DNA of 64,000 nt from Rutidosis leptorrhynchoides (lineage: Eukaryota; Streptophyta; Magnoliopsida; Asterales; Asteraceae). The notes under the pieces are model-generated. The model had not been told where the DNA came from, did no database searches, and was given only the letters and a program-made list of their open reading frames with translations. Numbering within the stretch: the stretch's first letter is position 1; each line of letters starts with the position of its first letter. Positions 9,198 to 22,667 of the stretch are shown here, piece after piece. The stretch covers positions 336,807,001 to 336,871,000 of the forward strand of contig NC_092338.1 in the NCBI RefSeq assembly GCF_046630445.1. Direction: 5' to 3'. The position numbers and the translations under genes are program-made.

Positions 9198-11024
9198 TGA
9201 TAAGGCTAAAAAGGAACATATATTTCATAGCAATATCCCTCCTAAATAATAGGTTTTCATATGTAATTGTATTATATTTTCATTGTAATTGTTTAAATAA
9301 ATAAGTGCGAAGACAAAAGGCGAAAATAAAGATTTGAAGACACAAACGTCCAAAAAGCTCAAATGTTCAAGATACAATTCAAAAGGTTCAATTTATTGAT
9401 GAAAAAGTCTAAAAATGACAAGAGTACAAGTTACAAAACGCAAAGTACAAGATATTAAATTGTACGCAAGGACGTTCGAAAATCCGGAACCGGGACATGA
9501 GTCAACTATCAACGCCCGACGCAACGGACCAAAAATTACAAGTCAACTATGCACAAGAATATAATATAATATTTAAATAATTATATAAATTATTTATATA
9601 TTATATATATTTAAAAATTATGTCGACAAGCTATGAGACAAATGATCCTGAGCTGGATTTTCAAACTCCGCGACTCGCGGAGTTTGAAGGCTAAAAACTC
9701 CATGACTCGCGGAGCTGTCAGAATTCAAAATTCCTATAAAAGGTCACGAATTCTGCGAGTAATATATACATAATAATAATAATACTCCCTAGTATAATAT
9801 AAATAAATATATATATGTATATATAGTATAGATTAGTGTTATATTAGATTAGTTTGGGTTATGTAAAAGTTATTTTTACGGGTTTTTAAAGTCGGAGCTC
9901 TGTCCGTGTAACACTACGCGATAAATAATCAATGTAAGCTATGTTCTCCTTTTTAAATTAATGTCTCGTACTTAAGTTATTATTATGCTTATTTGAGCCA
10001 AAGTAATCATGATGTTGGACTAAATATTAAAGACGGGGTAATTGGGTTTTGTACCATAATTGGGGTTTGGACAAAAGAACGACACTTGTGGAAATTAGAC
10101 TATGAGCTATTAATGGGCTTTATATTAAATTAACGATACCTCGTTAATTTAATATAAAGGTTATGATTTGAAGTATCTATATATAACCACATACGCTTAA
10201 TCGGACACGATGGGCGGGATATTTATAAGTACGAATTATTGTTCATTTGACCGGACACGGGGATGGATTAATAGTCAATGGACTCATTAAAACAGGGGTG
10301 GATTACATTCAAGGGTAATTGGTATAATTGTTAACAAAGTATTAAAACCTTGGTTTACACACAGTCGATAACCTGGTGTATTCATTAAGCAAAGTATTAT
10401 GACCTTGTTACAGTTCGAATCCCCAGTTAGTTGGAATATTTGACTTCGGGTATAAGGTTAAATTTGCCGAGCAGTTTATAATTATGACTGATGAACTATT
10501 ATGGACAAAAACCAGATAGGTTTCAAATACATCCAGGACAAAGGACAATTAGCCCAGGACAATAGATTAAAATCAAAACGTCAAACATCATGGTTACGGA
10601 AGTTTAAATAAGCATAATATATTTTATTTCATTTTCCTCGTACTTTTATTTATTGTCATTTTAATTATTGTTATTTATTTTACATTGTTATTTAAATATC
10701 GTCATTTACTATACGCTTCGTTTAAAATATAAATCGACAAACCGGTCATTAAACGGTAAACCCCCTTTTATATATTATTATATATAATTATATATATTTT
10801 GTACAAATATAGTTGTTTAAAAATATAGTGTGCAATAAGCCCTCTCCCTGTGGAACGAACCGGACTTACTAAAAACTATACTACTCTACGATTAGGTACA
10901 CTGCCTATAGTGTTGTAGCAAGGTTTAGGTATATCCATTTTGTAAATAATTAAAACTTGTGTAATTTGTATCGCTTTTCGTATAAAAAATATATAGTATT
11001 TCACGTACACCTCGCACGACATCA
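9198..11024. mobile_element. Solo LTR, 1,827 bp, inserted in element C
   Basis: The segment starts TGATAAGGCT, ends GACATCA and is flanked by the 5-bp direct repeat TCTGG (9193-9197 and 11025-11029). The flanking gypsy frame reads on across the insertion point (protease side, then [16 protein letters not shown]). There is no internal coding region or second LTR, so it is a solo LTR. It is not related by eye to the LTRs of A/B, C or D. The style of its start recalls Athila/Tat LTRs, but that is a guess. It contains two striking hairpins (9663-9685 and 10118-10159). Confidence 0.9.
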
Positions 11025-13830
11025 TCTGGATTACCGCCGCCCAGAGCAGTAGAGTTTCAGATCGATTTAGTACCAGGAGCTGCACCTGTAGCTCGCGCAC
11101 CTTATAGACTCGCACCTTCTGAGATGCAAGAATTACAGAGCCAATTACAAGAACTGCTAGACCGTGGATTCATCCAACCAAGTTTCTCGCCTTGGGGCAC
11201 ACCTGTGTTGTTTGTGAAGAAGAAGGATGGATCCTTCTGTATGTGTATCGACTACCGTGAACTCAACAAATTGACAATCAAGAATCGGTATCCTCTTCCC
11301 CGCATTGACAATCTTTTTGATCAACTACAAGGATCGAGCGTTTACTCTAAGATCGATTTACGATTCGGTTATCACCAGTTGAGGGTGAAGGAAAGTGATG
11401 TGATGAAAACTGCATTCAGAACCCGTTATGGTCATTATGAGTTCCTCGTGATGCCATTCAGATTAACCAACGCACCTGCCGTGTTCATGGATCTCATGAA
11501 TCGTGTCTGCAAGCCATACCTGGATAAGTTCGTTATCGTCTTCATAGATGATATCCTCATCTACTCTAAGAGCGAAGAAGAGCATGAGCAACACCTCCGA
11601 CTAGTACTTGAACTCTTGAGATAAGAGCAACTTTACGCCAAATTCTCCAAGTGTGAATTTTGGTTGAAGGAAGTCCAATTTCTGGGTCATGTTGTGAGCG
11701 ACCAGGGTATCAAGGTTGATCCCGCCAAGATTGAAGCTATCAGCAAGTGGGAGACCCCTACTACTCCGACGCACATTCACCAATTTCTAGGTCTCGCCGG
11801 TTACTACTGAAGGTTTATTGAAGGTTTCTCTCTAATTGCGCGTCCTTTGACCGCGTTGACTCATAAAGGGAAGAAGTTCATTTGAGAACCTGCACACGAA
11901 TCAGCATTTCAAACTTTGAAGAAGAAGTTAACCACCGCACCTATCTTATCTCTTCCTGAAGGCAGTGACAATTTCGTCTTTTATTGCGATGCTTCGAAAA
12001 GTGGTTTTGGTTGTGTACTGATGCAAAGATAAAAGGTTATTGCCTATGCTTCCCGTCAACTGAAGATTCACGAGCGGAACTACACTACTCACGATCTCGA
12101 ACTTGGAGCCGTTGTCTTTGCGCTCAAATTGTGGAGACACTATTTGTATGGAACTAAGAGCACTATCTTCACCGACCACAAAAGCCTCCAACACATCTTC
12201 GATCAGAAGCAACTGAATATGAGACAGCGTCGATGGATCGAGATGCTGAACGAATACGATTGTGAACTTCGCTATCACCCTAGCAAGGCCAATGTTGTAG
12301 CTGACGCTTTAAGCCGAAAGGAAAGGACGGCACCTCTTCGTGTTAAGGCTCTGAACATCACCATTCATTCAAATCTCAACAGTCAGATCCGAGTAGCCCA
12401 AGATGAGGCTCTCAAGGAGGAGAATATATCTCATGAACATTTGAACATTCTTGTCTCTCGATTCGAGGTTAGGGAGCCTGGACTCCGATGTTATGCCGGA
12501 AGAATTTGGGTACCTCTTTATGGAGATCTACGGAACCTTATACTTTGATGAAGCCCACAAGTCGAGATATTCGATTCACCCTGGAGCGGGCAAGATGTAC
12601 CACGATCTTAAGGAACAGTATTGGTGGCCGAATCTTAAGAAAGACGTTGCAACTTATGTTGGAAAATGTTTGACTTGCTCGAAAGTAAAAGCCGAGCATC
12701 AGAGACCTTCTGGGTTGCTTCAACAACTGGAAATCCCACAACGGAAGTGGGAAAGGATCACAATGGATTTCATCACCAAGCTACCAAAGACGGTGGGCGG
12801 ATACGATAATATTTGGGTTATTGTTGACCACCTTACTAAATCTGCACATTTCTTGGCTATGAAGGAAACAGATACATTGGAGAGGCTTGCTCAATTATAC
12901 ATCAAAGAGGTTGTATCTCGTCATGGTGTACCTTTATCGATCATCTCAGATCGCGATCCCCATTTTGCTTCCAGATTTTGGCGTTCCTTACAAGAAGCCA
13001 TGGGAACCCGTCTCGACATGAGTACTGCTTATCACCGACAGACCGACGGGCAAAGTGAATGAACGATTCAGACATTGAAAGACATGTTGCGCGCATGTGT
13101 CATTGATTTCGGAAAGGCCTGGGAAAGACATTTGCCACTCGCCGAATTTTCTTACAACAACAGTTATCACTCGAGCATTAATGTCGCACCTTTTGAAGCA
13201 TTGTATGGCCGCAAGTGCCGATCTCCTATTTGTTGGGCCGAAGTAGGTGAAAAGCAAATCACCGGACCCGAGGTAGTCCATGAAACAACGGAGAAGATTG
13301 CCTAGATTCAAGCTAGACTTAAGACGGCCCGTGATCGTCAGAAGAGTTATGCAGACCGTAAAAGTAAAGACTTTGAATTTAACATCGGTGATCGTGTAAT
13401 GTTGAAGGTTGCACCTTGGAAAGGTGTGATTCGTTTTGGAAAACGTGGAAAGTTGAACCCACGATACATTAGTCCTTTCGAAATCTTGGAACGTGTTGGA
13501 CCCGTTACTTACCGTTTGGATCTTCCAACACAATTGAGCTCAGTTCATGCTACCTTCCACGTGTCAAACTTGAAGAAGTATCTTGCTGCACCCGAACTTA
13601 TCATACCACTGGAAGAACTTTCCATTGACGACAAACTCCACTTTGTGGAAGAACCTGTTGAAATTATGGACCGTGAGGTCAAAACTTTGAAACGCAACAA
13701 GATTCCGATCGTCCGAGTACGATGGAATGCCAAACGAGGACCCGAGTTTACCTGGGAGCGAGAGGATCAAATGATGCGAAAGTATCCTCACCTTTTCCCG
13801 ACTCCTCCATCTTTCTTTAACATGTGGGTA
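11025..13830 (+). pseudogene. RT, RNase H, integrase and chromodomain-like tail of element C
   Basis: RT motifs ([14 protein letters not shown]), the HHCC zinc region ([12 protein letters not shown]), the integrase core beginning [15 protein letters not shown], and a C-terminal tail ([20 protein letters not shown], then [11 protein letters not shown]) appear in Ty3/gypsy order. The reading frame is repeatedly interrupted. It is a fossil of the same clade as A and B but a separate family. Confidence 0.9.
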
Positions 13831-13831
13831 A

Positions 13832-16800
13832 TGTAACGACCCTGGATTTTCAAACGTTTAATTAATAATTATTATTATTAATACTTGTGTTTTAATGAAT
13901 GTATTGTTTATATACATTTACTTGTTACCGCGAATGACTTTTAAATGCCCCGAAACGTCTTTGTGACACACGTACATTACACGAATAATATTTTTTTTTA
14001 ATATTATTTACATTCATGATTAAGTTTTATTAATCATTTTAATTAACTAAGGTTACTAGTTAATTACTTGGGCTTTTACTTGGATTATTATTTATTTGGA
14101 CTTGGACTTGTGTTAATGGACTTAGAAGCCCACTATACTACTCTTAATGGATTAAGTAAGAGCCCAACATTATGTTAATGAAGTATTAAGATTAAGATTA
14201 AGGAATAACTAGTTAGTTGGTGAATGGAATCTAGTTACAACACCATTACACCATGTCCCCATGAAAACACCTCTTATGACCAACTTTTTAAGACAATTAC
14301 ATGAAGTAACTTGTGGATCTTCTCCTCCCCCCCCCACCCCCCCTTTCCCTTCAAACCGTCGGCCACCTAGGCCTTTAGAGGAGTTTTTGTTTCAAATTTT
14401 CTTATTACTTGTTCACTAGTTTCATTCACATTTCACACACACACTTTTACTTGCAAATTTCTCTGAAGCTTTTCTCTCATTTTCTCTCTTTCTTGTAAGT
14501 AACTTGAACAAATCTTTCTTCCTTTTCTCTTGACCAAAACCGAAGCAAAACACTCTCTTCATCATCATTCTTATTTGTTGTTTACTTGTTCATTGTTGTT
14601 ACTTTGTTACTTGTCTTTGTTAGTTGTTACTTACTATTACAAGAATCAAACTTTCTAGTTAGATTCTTCATATTATCTTGTATTTACAAGAACACACAAG
14701 AACCTAACTTACTAGTTATGTTCTACATTTATTGTTTTAAAAGATTGTAAGTTCATATGTTGTAAAATCATACTTATAATTCATGTTTGTAAACTTAAAG
14801 TTTACTTTCTTAAAGATCAAGATTTTGGCTTGAATCTTTAAAGTATGAACAACAATGAACTAGTTACTTGTTTATTTAGTTTATTTCTTCATTTCTTGCT
14901 CTTATAAATTCGTGATTCATATGGTTGTTGGTCAAGTGTTACTAGTTAACTTTGATCTCATTTTTCTTGGACAAAAGTTAACTTGAAAGTTCAAGAACAT
15001 GGAAGTGTAACTCTTTAGTTATAACTTCACATACATATGAAAGATCTAAGCTTCTATAGCTTATGGTCTACTTATTTTGTCATAAACAAAAGCTTGAAAG
15101 CTTACATGTACTTTACAAGATGAAAATCTAAGTTTTATAGCTTATGGTTTCATTAAAGTAAAGATTCAAGTGTTATTACTTAAGATTTAACTTAATAACT
15201 TTAGATCTACACCTTTGGGTCTTGGATCTTCAAGATCTAACTAAGAACTTTGTTCTACATCTTAAGATCTTGATTAGTTAGTTTACTTTCAAGTTTGTAG
15301 TTCAATATTACTTTTATAGTTCATGTATGTGTTGGATCTAAGATTTTGATGTAACTTTGGTTCATCAAGCTACTTGCAACACTTAAATGAGTTGTGCTAC
15401 ATGTCTTAGACTTACACAAATGTTATGATGGTCAAACCTTGGTTAAGATGATGCAAACACATCAACGAGTTGTACACTTGAAGCTATATGCATCAAGGAT
15501 GAGAACCGTGATAAACATCGAGCACCAAGAACCCACCGGAACCTACTGTTTACTGTTTTCTGGAACAGACCCGAAAACCTGGGCTACTGTAAAGTTTATT
15601 TTCAGTTAACTCTGTTCGATTAGATAATTTTTCGTTTAAGACTCGTCTTAATCCGAGTTACGGTTTAGGATCTATGGCCCTCCGAGTGTCACTATGTCCT
15701 TTAACGTTCTGCTGAAAATTCTGACCTACTCGCACTTAGACCGTCGCCAGGGTCAAACAAAGACGAGTTTGCTTATGGAATTTTTACCACAACTAAAGGA
15801 CTTATATACAGAGCCATGACCACTGGTATCACCTTATTTCAGTAGGTATAGAGGCCGTGGTGACTGACCGAAGTCAGCCTTTGTTTTAAACTCTTTTCTA
15901 GAATGAAACTTACTTTACACCTTTTGTTTGATGATGAATGATGATGACCCTTAAGACCTTTTTTACATACTTTTAAATCTTTTGGGATGATTTACTGACT
16001 TAGTACTATTTGACTTAGGTTGAGGACTTTTCGGACCTACGTACTTGCTTACTTCCTGACTCGACTTTACCACTACTTTACCACTGTGAGTTATAGCATC
16101 CCTTTTTACTTTAACTATTTTGGGAACTGAGAATACATGCGCATTTTACGTTTTACATACTAGGCACGAGTACTTAAACTTTATATATGTGTGGGTTATA
16201 CAACGGCATAAACATTCCCTTTAGCTCGGTAACGTTTAGTCATTGGTTTTTGAACCGGTGAACGCGAATCTTAGATATGGATCCATAGGGTTTGACATCC
16301 CCACTCGGGCTAGTAGCGCTAGCATTTAACAAGTGTTTAATACTTTGTAAACATACGCACTCGCCAAGTGTACTTTCAGGGGGTTATAAATGTTAAGTTA
16401 GTTACCAAGTGCCCACGGTTAAACATATACTTTATCATACTGTTTTGAAACGCTCTTTGTAGCACTGAAATCTCGTGGCCTACCTTACATACTGTTATAC
16501 TTAAACTATAGCTCACCAACATTTGTGTTGACGTTTTTAAGCATGTTTTTCTCAGGTGCTTAAGGTTAGCCACTTCCGCTGTTGTACTAGTCTTGTTGTA
16601 GACACCCGCTGCTTTAGAGATGTCACCGCATGAATGCTTATCTTGCATTCATAAACATTATTACTTTTGAAACTATGATTTGTAACGACCATTGGGGTCA
16701 CGTACAATTATTAATTGCTTCTACTCATAGAAGCATACTTTTGATGTAAAACATTCGACGTTGATTATGACGTCACCTTTTATCATGAATGCAAACTTGT

Positions 16801-16883
16801 TTTGAAAACGCATATAGTGTTTGACCTTGTAATGATCCTGTTGTTGATGGTCCGTACATGTTGATTTAGTACGGGGCGTCACA
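13832..16883 (+). repeat. 3' LTR of element C, about 3.05 kb
   Basis: It starts TGTAACGACCCTGG directly after the end of the pol region and ends GGGGCGTCACA. Both ends match, in inverted orientation, the solo LTR at 22668-25570, whose limits are fixed by a 5-bp target duplication. A pyrimidine and C-rich stretch lies near 14320-14350. Short ORFs inside (for example 15394-15609) look fortuitous. Confidence 0.88.
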
Positions 16884-17395
16884 TTAACTAATCCGTGCCT
16901 ATGGTTCATTACGGGTAATGATGGATAACTAGCAGGTAAGGAGTGGTCTAACTATAACTACTTTATCTCCTAGCTCTTTATTATTATCAGACAAAAAACA
17001 CGCCGTTTAAAAAAATCTCATAATATTATTTCACTTTCTGTTTACTTTTGAGTTTTTTTATTATTTTTTTCTCTTTTAATCATATCCACATACATTAAGG
17101 GTATAACAAAAATTAATCTTCTTATTTCTTTCTATTATAGAAGTAAATAGTTATTTTGACACATTTCAAAATAAAATACCTGAAAAATATATAGAGACGC
17201 ATGGAGTATATATGAGAACAAATCTAAAACTCGGTACAAAATGCACGAAGTAGTAAAAGTGAAAGCTTAGATGCTAGAAATTGGAACACATTGATTCCCC
17301 TATTTTGGTTGTCCCTCGTTGGGGTTAATACTCCTTATCGTCATAAAGCGAAACTTACATTTAATCACTAAGAACACCAAGAATTGTTACATTAT
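16884..17395. other. AT-rich spacer between element C and the Harbinger element
   Basis: No ORF, RNA gene or repeat family could be recognised. This is the flank into which the Harbinger element inserted, and it ends with TAT, the presumed target triplet. Confidence 0.5.
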
Positions 17396-17680
17396 GGGTA
17401 TGTTTAGTAAAACTAGCTGGAAGCTGCGAGCGTTTAGCTGCAGGTGTTTAGCTGCAAGCGTTTAGCTGCAAGCGTTTAGCTGAAGCTTTTTAAATGTATT
17501 TAATTGTTTAGCAAAGTAGCTGGAGCTATTATAAAATAAGTAAAATGACAAAAATGGACACTAGAAAAAATACTTAAATATCATTTTTTTAATTTAATAA
17601 AACACAGTCATTACCAAATAACCGAAAACATATATATACTACTAATAACCGAAAACATATATAATACTAGTACTAAATTA

Positions 17681-18236
17681 TTAATGACGATCATTCCATA
17701 TTGAAGTAGCAATATTGTTACGAACATGTTTCATCACATTCCTTCTTCCTTCAAATAGTCCTTCGGTGCGTGTGCCATGATTATTAACATCATTAAGCTC
17801 ATCTCGTGGTATGTAATTTGGATGTTCATCGATTATTGCAAACATGATATTTTCATGACTATTAGTACGAATGTAGTTATGTAATGCAAATGTAGCCGTG
17901 ATAACATCAATTTGTGTTTGCACACTAAACCTTGGCATTTCACTAAGTATGTGAAATCGTTTCTTTCAAAATTCTGAATGACCTCTCAATATAACTTCGT
18001 AGAGATGAATGTGAACGGTTGAATGCTTCTTGCATATTATTTGGGGGCTCTTTTTGAAATTGAGATTGTTGGTATCTTGTCTTGGGATATGGAACAAGGT
18101 ATCCCTTTCTGTCCGGGTATCCTTTATCAACCAAATAATATCTACCTGATAATAAAGTTTAAAAAAATCGTGTTGAAATTTGCAGAAAGTAACATGAAAC
18201 AATAACATAGATAATATTTACCTTCAGGTGGTTACG
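17681..18236 (-). pseudogene. HARBI1-like transposase, C-terminal part
   Basis: After a probable intron (acceptor next to 18145), the frame reads YLVDKGYPDRKGYLVPYP and then FNRSHSSLRSYIERSFRILK. This holds the glutamate of the Harbinger DDE triad in the usual SxxRxxIERxF context. A one-base frame change separates that segment from the tail MPRFSVQTQIDVITATFALHNYIR, which ends NDRH at 17681. The copia element sits immediately upstream at 18242, between this half and the half at 39482-40141. Confidence 0.85.
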
Positions 18237-18241
18237 GGAAG

Positions 18242-18754
18242 TGTAAGGATATTAGGACCCAAAACAACGCAAGTGATTCAACAAGATCACTCGCCGATAG
18301 TAATTCTACAAGATTACTAACCCACTTAATGAACAAAAGATTATAAATGCAAGAAATGTAAATCGACACAAGAGATAACGTGGTTATATGCAATCGTTGT
18401 GATTGCTTTAGTCCACGGACCAACTAGAGAATGTATTTACTGAATATTTGTGGTGTGTTTACAATGAGTTACAAGAGGGTCTATTTATAGAATGGTTTAA
18501 AGAGTAAGCTAAAAACAATTCCTTGAAGTTTCATGTGAGTTTCCTGACAGCTTCATGGAAGCTACATGTGAGTTTCCTGACAGCTTCGTGGAAGCTACAT
18601 GTGAATTTCCTCACAACTTCGTGGAAGCTACATGTGAGTTTCCTAACAACTTCGTAGAAGCTACATGTGAGTTTCCTAACAACTTCGTGGAAGCTTCGTG
18701 TGAGTTTCCTGGAATCTTCCCTCTAATTGTTTAAAGTTCTCCATATCTCCAACA
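18242..18754 (-). repeat. Copia 3' LTR (513 bp)
   Basis: This is a complete LTR with TG/CA ends. About five tandem copies of a roughly 36-bp unit (core GAAGCTACATGTGAGTTTCC) fill 18529-18715. The same array is found in the other LTR. Confidence 0.92.
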
Positions 18755-18976
18755 ATCTCCCACTTGGAGACTTTGAACAAACCCAACCTTCGTCAACCCA
18801 AAATATCAACGATCTAACCAAGAATGTTAAACCACTATTTTACCGCCAAACTCCATTTGGGACACGCACACTCAACACATACTTCGGATGAGCAGACTTT
18901 TGATACAAGGTCTTCAACACCACTTGTTAGAATTGAAACATTAACTCTCTAATTCTCTAGTTGGGGTCTTCTCTCA

Positions 18977-20470
18977 TCAATTCATTAGAAGACCAATTGA
19001 GGTAATGCAAAACCTCAATTTCTCTGTCGTAACAACCTTAGTAAACATATCAGTAGGATTCTTCGTACCAAGGATTTTCTTCAATAATAAAGTACCATCA
19101 TTTATATGTTGTCGAATAAAATGATACCTTATCTTGATGTGTTTCGTACGACTATGAAACACCGGATTCTTCCCAAGATGAACCGCACTTTGATTATCAC
19201 AATTCAAGACGCAATAGTCTTGTCTTTTACCCAACTCACCTAAGAAGTTTTTCAACCAACCAAGCTCTTTAGAAGCTTCTGCAATAGCCATATATTCGGC
19301 TTCGGTGGTTGATAAAGCAACACTCTTTTGTAGTCGAGACATCCAACTAACCGCCATCTTCCCTATTATGAAAACATAACCCGTAGTGCTTTTCCTCGAA
19401 TCATCACATCCACCCAAATCAGCATCCGCATAACCCCTAAGTATGACATTGCTTTTAGATAAGCATAATCCCATATTAGAAGTACCTTTCAAATAACGAA
19501 GCAACCATTTGACCGCATCCCAATGCTCTTTCCCCGGATTAGACATATAACGACTTACAACTCCCAATGCTTGAGCAATATCGGGTCTTGTATAAATCAT
19601 GGCATACATAATACTACCCACGGCCGATGCATATGGAACCTTTTCCATATCCGTTTTGTATTTTACCGTCTTTGGTGATTAACTTTTCAATAACTTAATC
19701 GTGCTACCCAAAGGCATAGAACAAGCCTTTGAATTCTCCATATTAAACCTCTCTACTACTTTCTCAATATATTTGGATTGAGACAAGTATAGAGTACCTT
19801 TCACACGATCACGTACAATACTCACGCCAAGTATTTGCCTAGCACCACCAACATCTTTCATCTCGAATTCACGGGAAAGTAATCCCTTCAATTTGTTAAT
19901 TTCGGACATGTTAGAACCTGCAAGTAACATGTCATCAACATACAACAATAAGATTATATAAGAAGACTTGAGTTTCTTCAAGTAGCAACAGTGATCCGCT
20001 TCACATTTTAAGAAACCAATCTTCTTCATAAAATTATCAAACTTCAAGTACCATTGCTGAGGTGCTTGCTTCAATCCATACAATCTTTTCTTTAGCTTAC
20101 AAACCCACTCCTCTTTACCCTTTACCTCAAAGCCCTCGGGTTACCTCATGTAGATCTCTTCAACAAGATCACCATGCAAGAATGCGGTCTTCACATCTAG
20201 TTGCTCTAGATTTAAGTCTTCGGATGCGACTATAGAAAGTATCAAACAGATAGTAGTCATTTTAACTACCGACGAAAATATCTCTTTGTAGTCAACCCCT
20301 TCCTTTTGTTGAAAGCCTTTGACTACCAAACGAGCCTTGTACCTTTTCTTGCCATCCATCTCATTCTTGATTCTATATACCCATTTGTTTTGCAACACCC
20401 TTTTATCATGAGGTAACTTCACTAGTGACCAAGTTTTATTCTTCTCAAGTGACCCCATCTCTTCTTTCAT
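18977..20470 (-). pseudogene. Copia reverse transcriptase and RNase H region
   Basis: The segments include NKWVYRIKNEMDGKKRYKAR, LEQLDVKTAFLHGDL, the YVDDMLLAGS active-site block, and an RNase H tail with STTEAEYMAIAEASKELGWL and TKHIKIRYHFIR. These are the conserved blocks of the Ty1/copia RT and RNase H. Several interruptions make it a fossil. Confidence 0.9.
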
Positions 20471-20725
20471 GGCAAGCTCCCATTATATGGATTCTTCTGT
20501 CTTTCTTGCCTCAAAGTAACTTTCGGGTTCACCATTCTCGGTATAGAGCAAGTAGTTTGCTGATGGAGAATACCTAGGATTAGGTTTGGGCACTCTAGTC
20601 GAGCATCTTAGTATAGCAGCAATCGAAATGGTTGGACCAATTTCATTTGTCTCCTCCTCATCACTAGAACTCGCACTATGTTTGGAATCATCACCGCTTT
20701 CCGAATCATCCCCATCATTAGCATT

Positions 20726-22663
20726 TTATGACGCCTCACCGTTCATCGGCAATTCATTGTTCTCCGTACTCTTACTAGAACCTACAAGATCATCAATAGA
20801 AACATCGTCAAAAGTAACATGACCTGGTTTAGGACTCCCCGTTTCCGGTTTGCCATAGACCGAATCTTCATCAAAAGTAACATCGCGAGAACGAATTACT
20901 TTTCTAGCCTCGTTGTCCCAACAACGATAACCCATTTCATCTGACCCGTAGCCTATGAAAATACACTTCTTTGACTTAGCTTCAAGCTTGACTCTATCCA
21001 CATCTTTGGTCTTCACATATGCATTACACCCAAAGATCCTAAGGTGACCATAACTCACTTTCTTACCTTGCCATTCTTCCTCGGGAATTTTGAAACCCAA
21101 CGGTGTTGAGGGTCCCCTATTTATCAAATAAGCCGCCGTGTTAACCGCATCCGCCCAAAACATTTTAGGCAAACCGGCATGTAGTCTCATACTCTTAGCC
21201 CTTTCATTTAACGTACGATTCATACGTTCGGTGACCCCATTGTGTTGCGGTGTCTCTGATACCGTTTTTAACATTCTAATACTGAGCTTTGCACAATGGT
21301 CTTTAAACTCAAGACTACCATATTCTCCTCCATTATCCGACTTCAAGCACTTGACCTTCAAGTTAGTCTCATTTTCTACCATAGCTTTCCACTTCACAAA
21401 TGTATTAAATACATCAGATTTAGCTTTAAGAAAATAAACCCATACCTTTCGAGTGGAGTCGTCAATGAAGGTGACATAATAGCGAGAACCTCCATGTGAT
21501 TCTACATTGGTTGGACCAAACACATCCGTATGAACGAGCTCCAATTTCTCCAACTTAGGAGCATTCCCTGATTTCCCAAAAGTCACCTTCTTTTGCTTCC
21601 CATATACACATGGTTCGCAAAACCCAAGTTCTACCTTTTTCAGATCCGGAATTCTCCCACTCGAAACAAGCATCTTCATACCCTTCTCACTCATATGCCC
21701 TAGTCTTCGGTGCCATAGAGTTGATTCGGACTCAACATTAACTGTAGCAACCACCGTGTCTTCATCAAACACTTCAACCATATAAAGAGTTCCCCTTTTG
21801 TGTCCACGAGCCACTACACAACTACCCTTAACCACCTTCCATTGGCGGTTTTTAAATGTAATCGCGTTACCTTCATCATCTAATTGACCAACCGAAATAA
21901 GTTTTCTTTTTAATTTAGGAATGTACCTTACGTTTTTCAAGGTCCAATTAGAGCCAAGAGTAGTCTTCAATACAACATCTCCAATGCCCTCTATATTGAG
22001 TTGTTTGTCATCCGCCAATCTCACCTTTCCTTGATATGAACGAAAATTCTTCATCATGCTTTTGACATGAGTTGCATGAAACGAAGCTCCCGAATCCAAA
22101 ATCCAAGACTCCATAGAATTTTCAACACTACATAAAAGTGCATCATCACTTTCTTCCTCGGTCAAGTTCACACCTTTCGCCGGACCATTTTTACAATTCC
22201 TTTGAAAGTGTCCTTTTTGATTGCAACCCCAACAAACAGCTTCACTTCTATCTTTCGGTGGATACCTCTTCTTAGACTTCTTTCTACCCTTCTTCTCACC
22301 GCGATCAAATTTCCTACCACGGTTATCGGTACTTAACAAGGAACCGGATGTCGATTCCCCCGAGTTTCACCTATGATTATCTTCACCAAGAATCAAATCC
22401 CTTATTCCTTCAAACGCTAGCTTAGTAGTTCCCGTATAGCTACTAACTGCAGTAACCGTACCTGACCAACTTTCCGGTAATGATGAAAGCAAGATTAGTG
22501 CCTTTAACTCATCATCAAACATAATATCTACCGATGCTAACCTCGATATGACGTTGTTGAACTCGTTGATATGATCCGTTGCACTCGTACCTTCCTTCAT
22601 CTTCGTATTGAACAATTGTCGCATGAGAAAAACCTTATTAGAAGCGGTAGGTTTCTCATACAT
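20726..22663 (-). pseudogene. Copia gag (part), protease and integrase region
   Basis: It contains a gag stretch (NEFNNVISRLASVDI), a CCHC knuckle (CWGCNQKGHFQRNC), a protease site (WILDSGASFHAT), a GAG-pre-integrase block (LWHRRLGHMSEKGMKML), and an integrase core with VHTDVFGP and SDNGGEYGS, in copia order. Gag begins on the far side of the solo LTR at 25576-25856. Confidence 0.9.
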
Positions 22664-22667
22664 GTTA

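Larger units (their letters stand above)
8238..16883 (+). mobile_element. Ty3/gypsy chromovirus element C, decayed, 5' part missing
   Basis: This is a plus-strand element with the end of gag (a zinc knuckle, CYECGQTGHFRNAC), protease (LFDTGADRSYVC), RT, RNase H, integrase, a chromodomain-like tail and one 3' LTR. Its proteins are Tekay-like but clearly diverged from A and B. It begins inside gag at the junction with A2, so the 5' LTR and most of gag are absent. A foreign solo LTR (9198-11024) separates protease from RT. The coding part is heavily decayed, with roughly eight interruptions, so it is older than A and B. A solo LTR of the same family lies at 22668-25570. Confidence 0.9.

Noticed and set aside
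15394-15609. 71-codon ORF in the C LTR
   Set aside because: It is not conserved as a frame in the family's other LTR (22668-25570) and has no domain.
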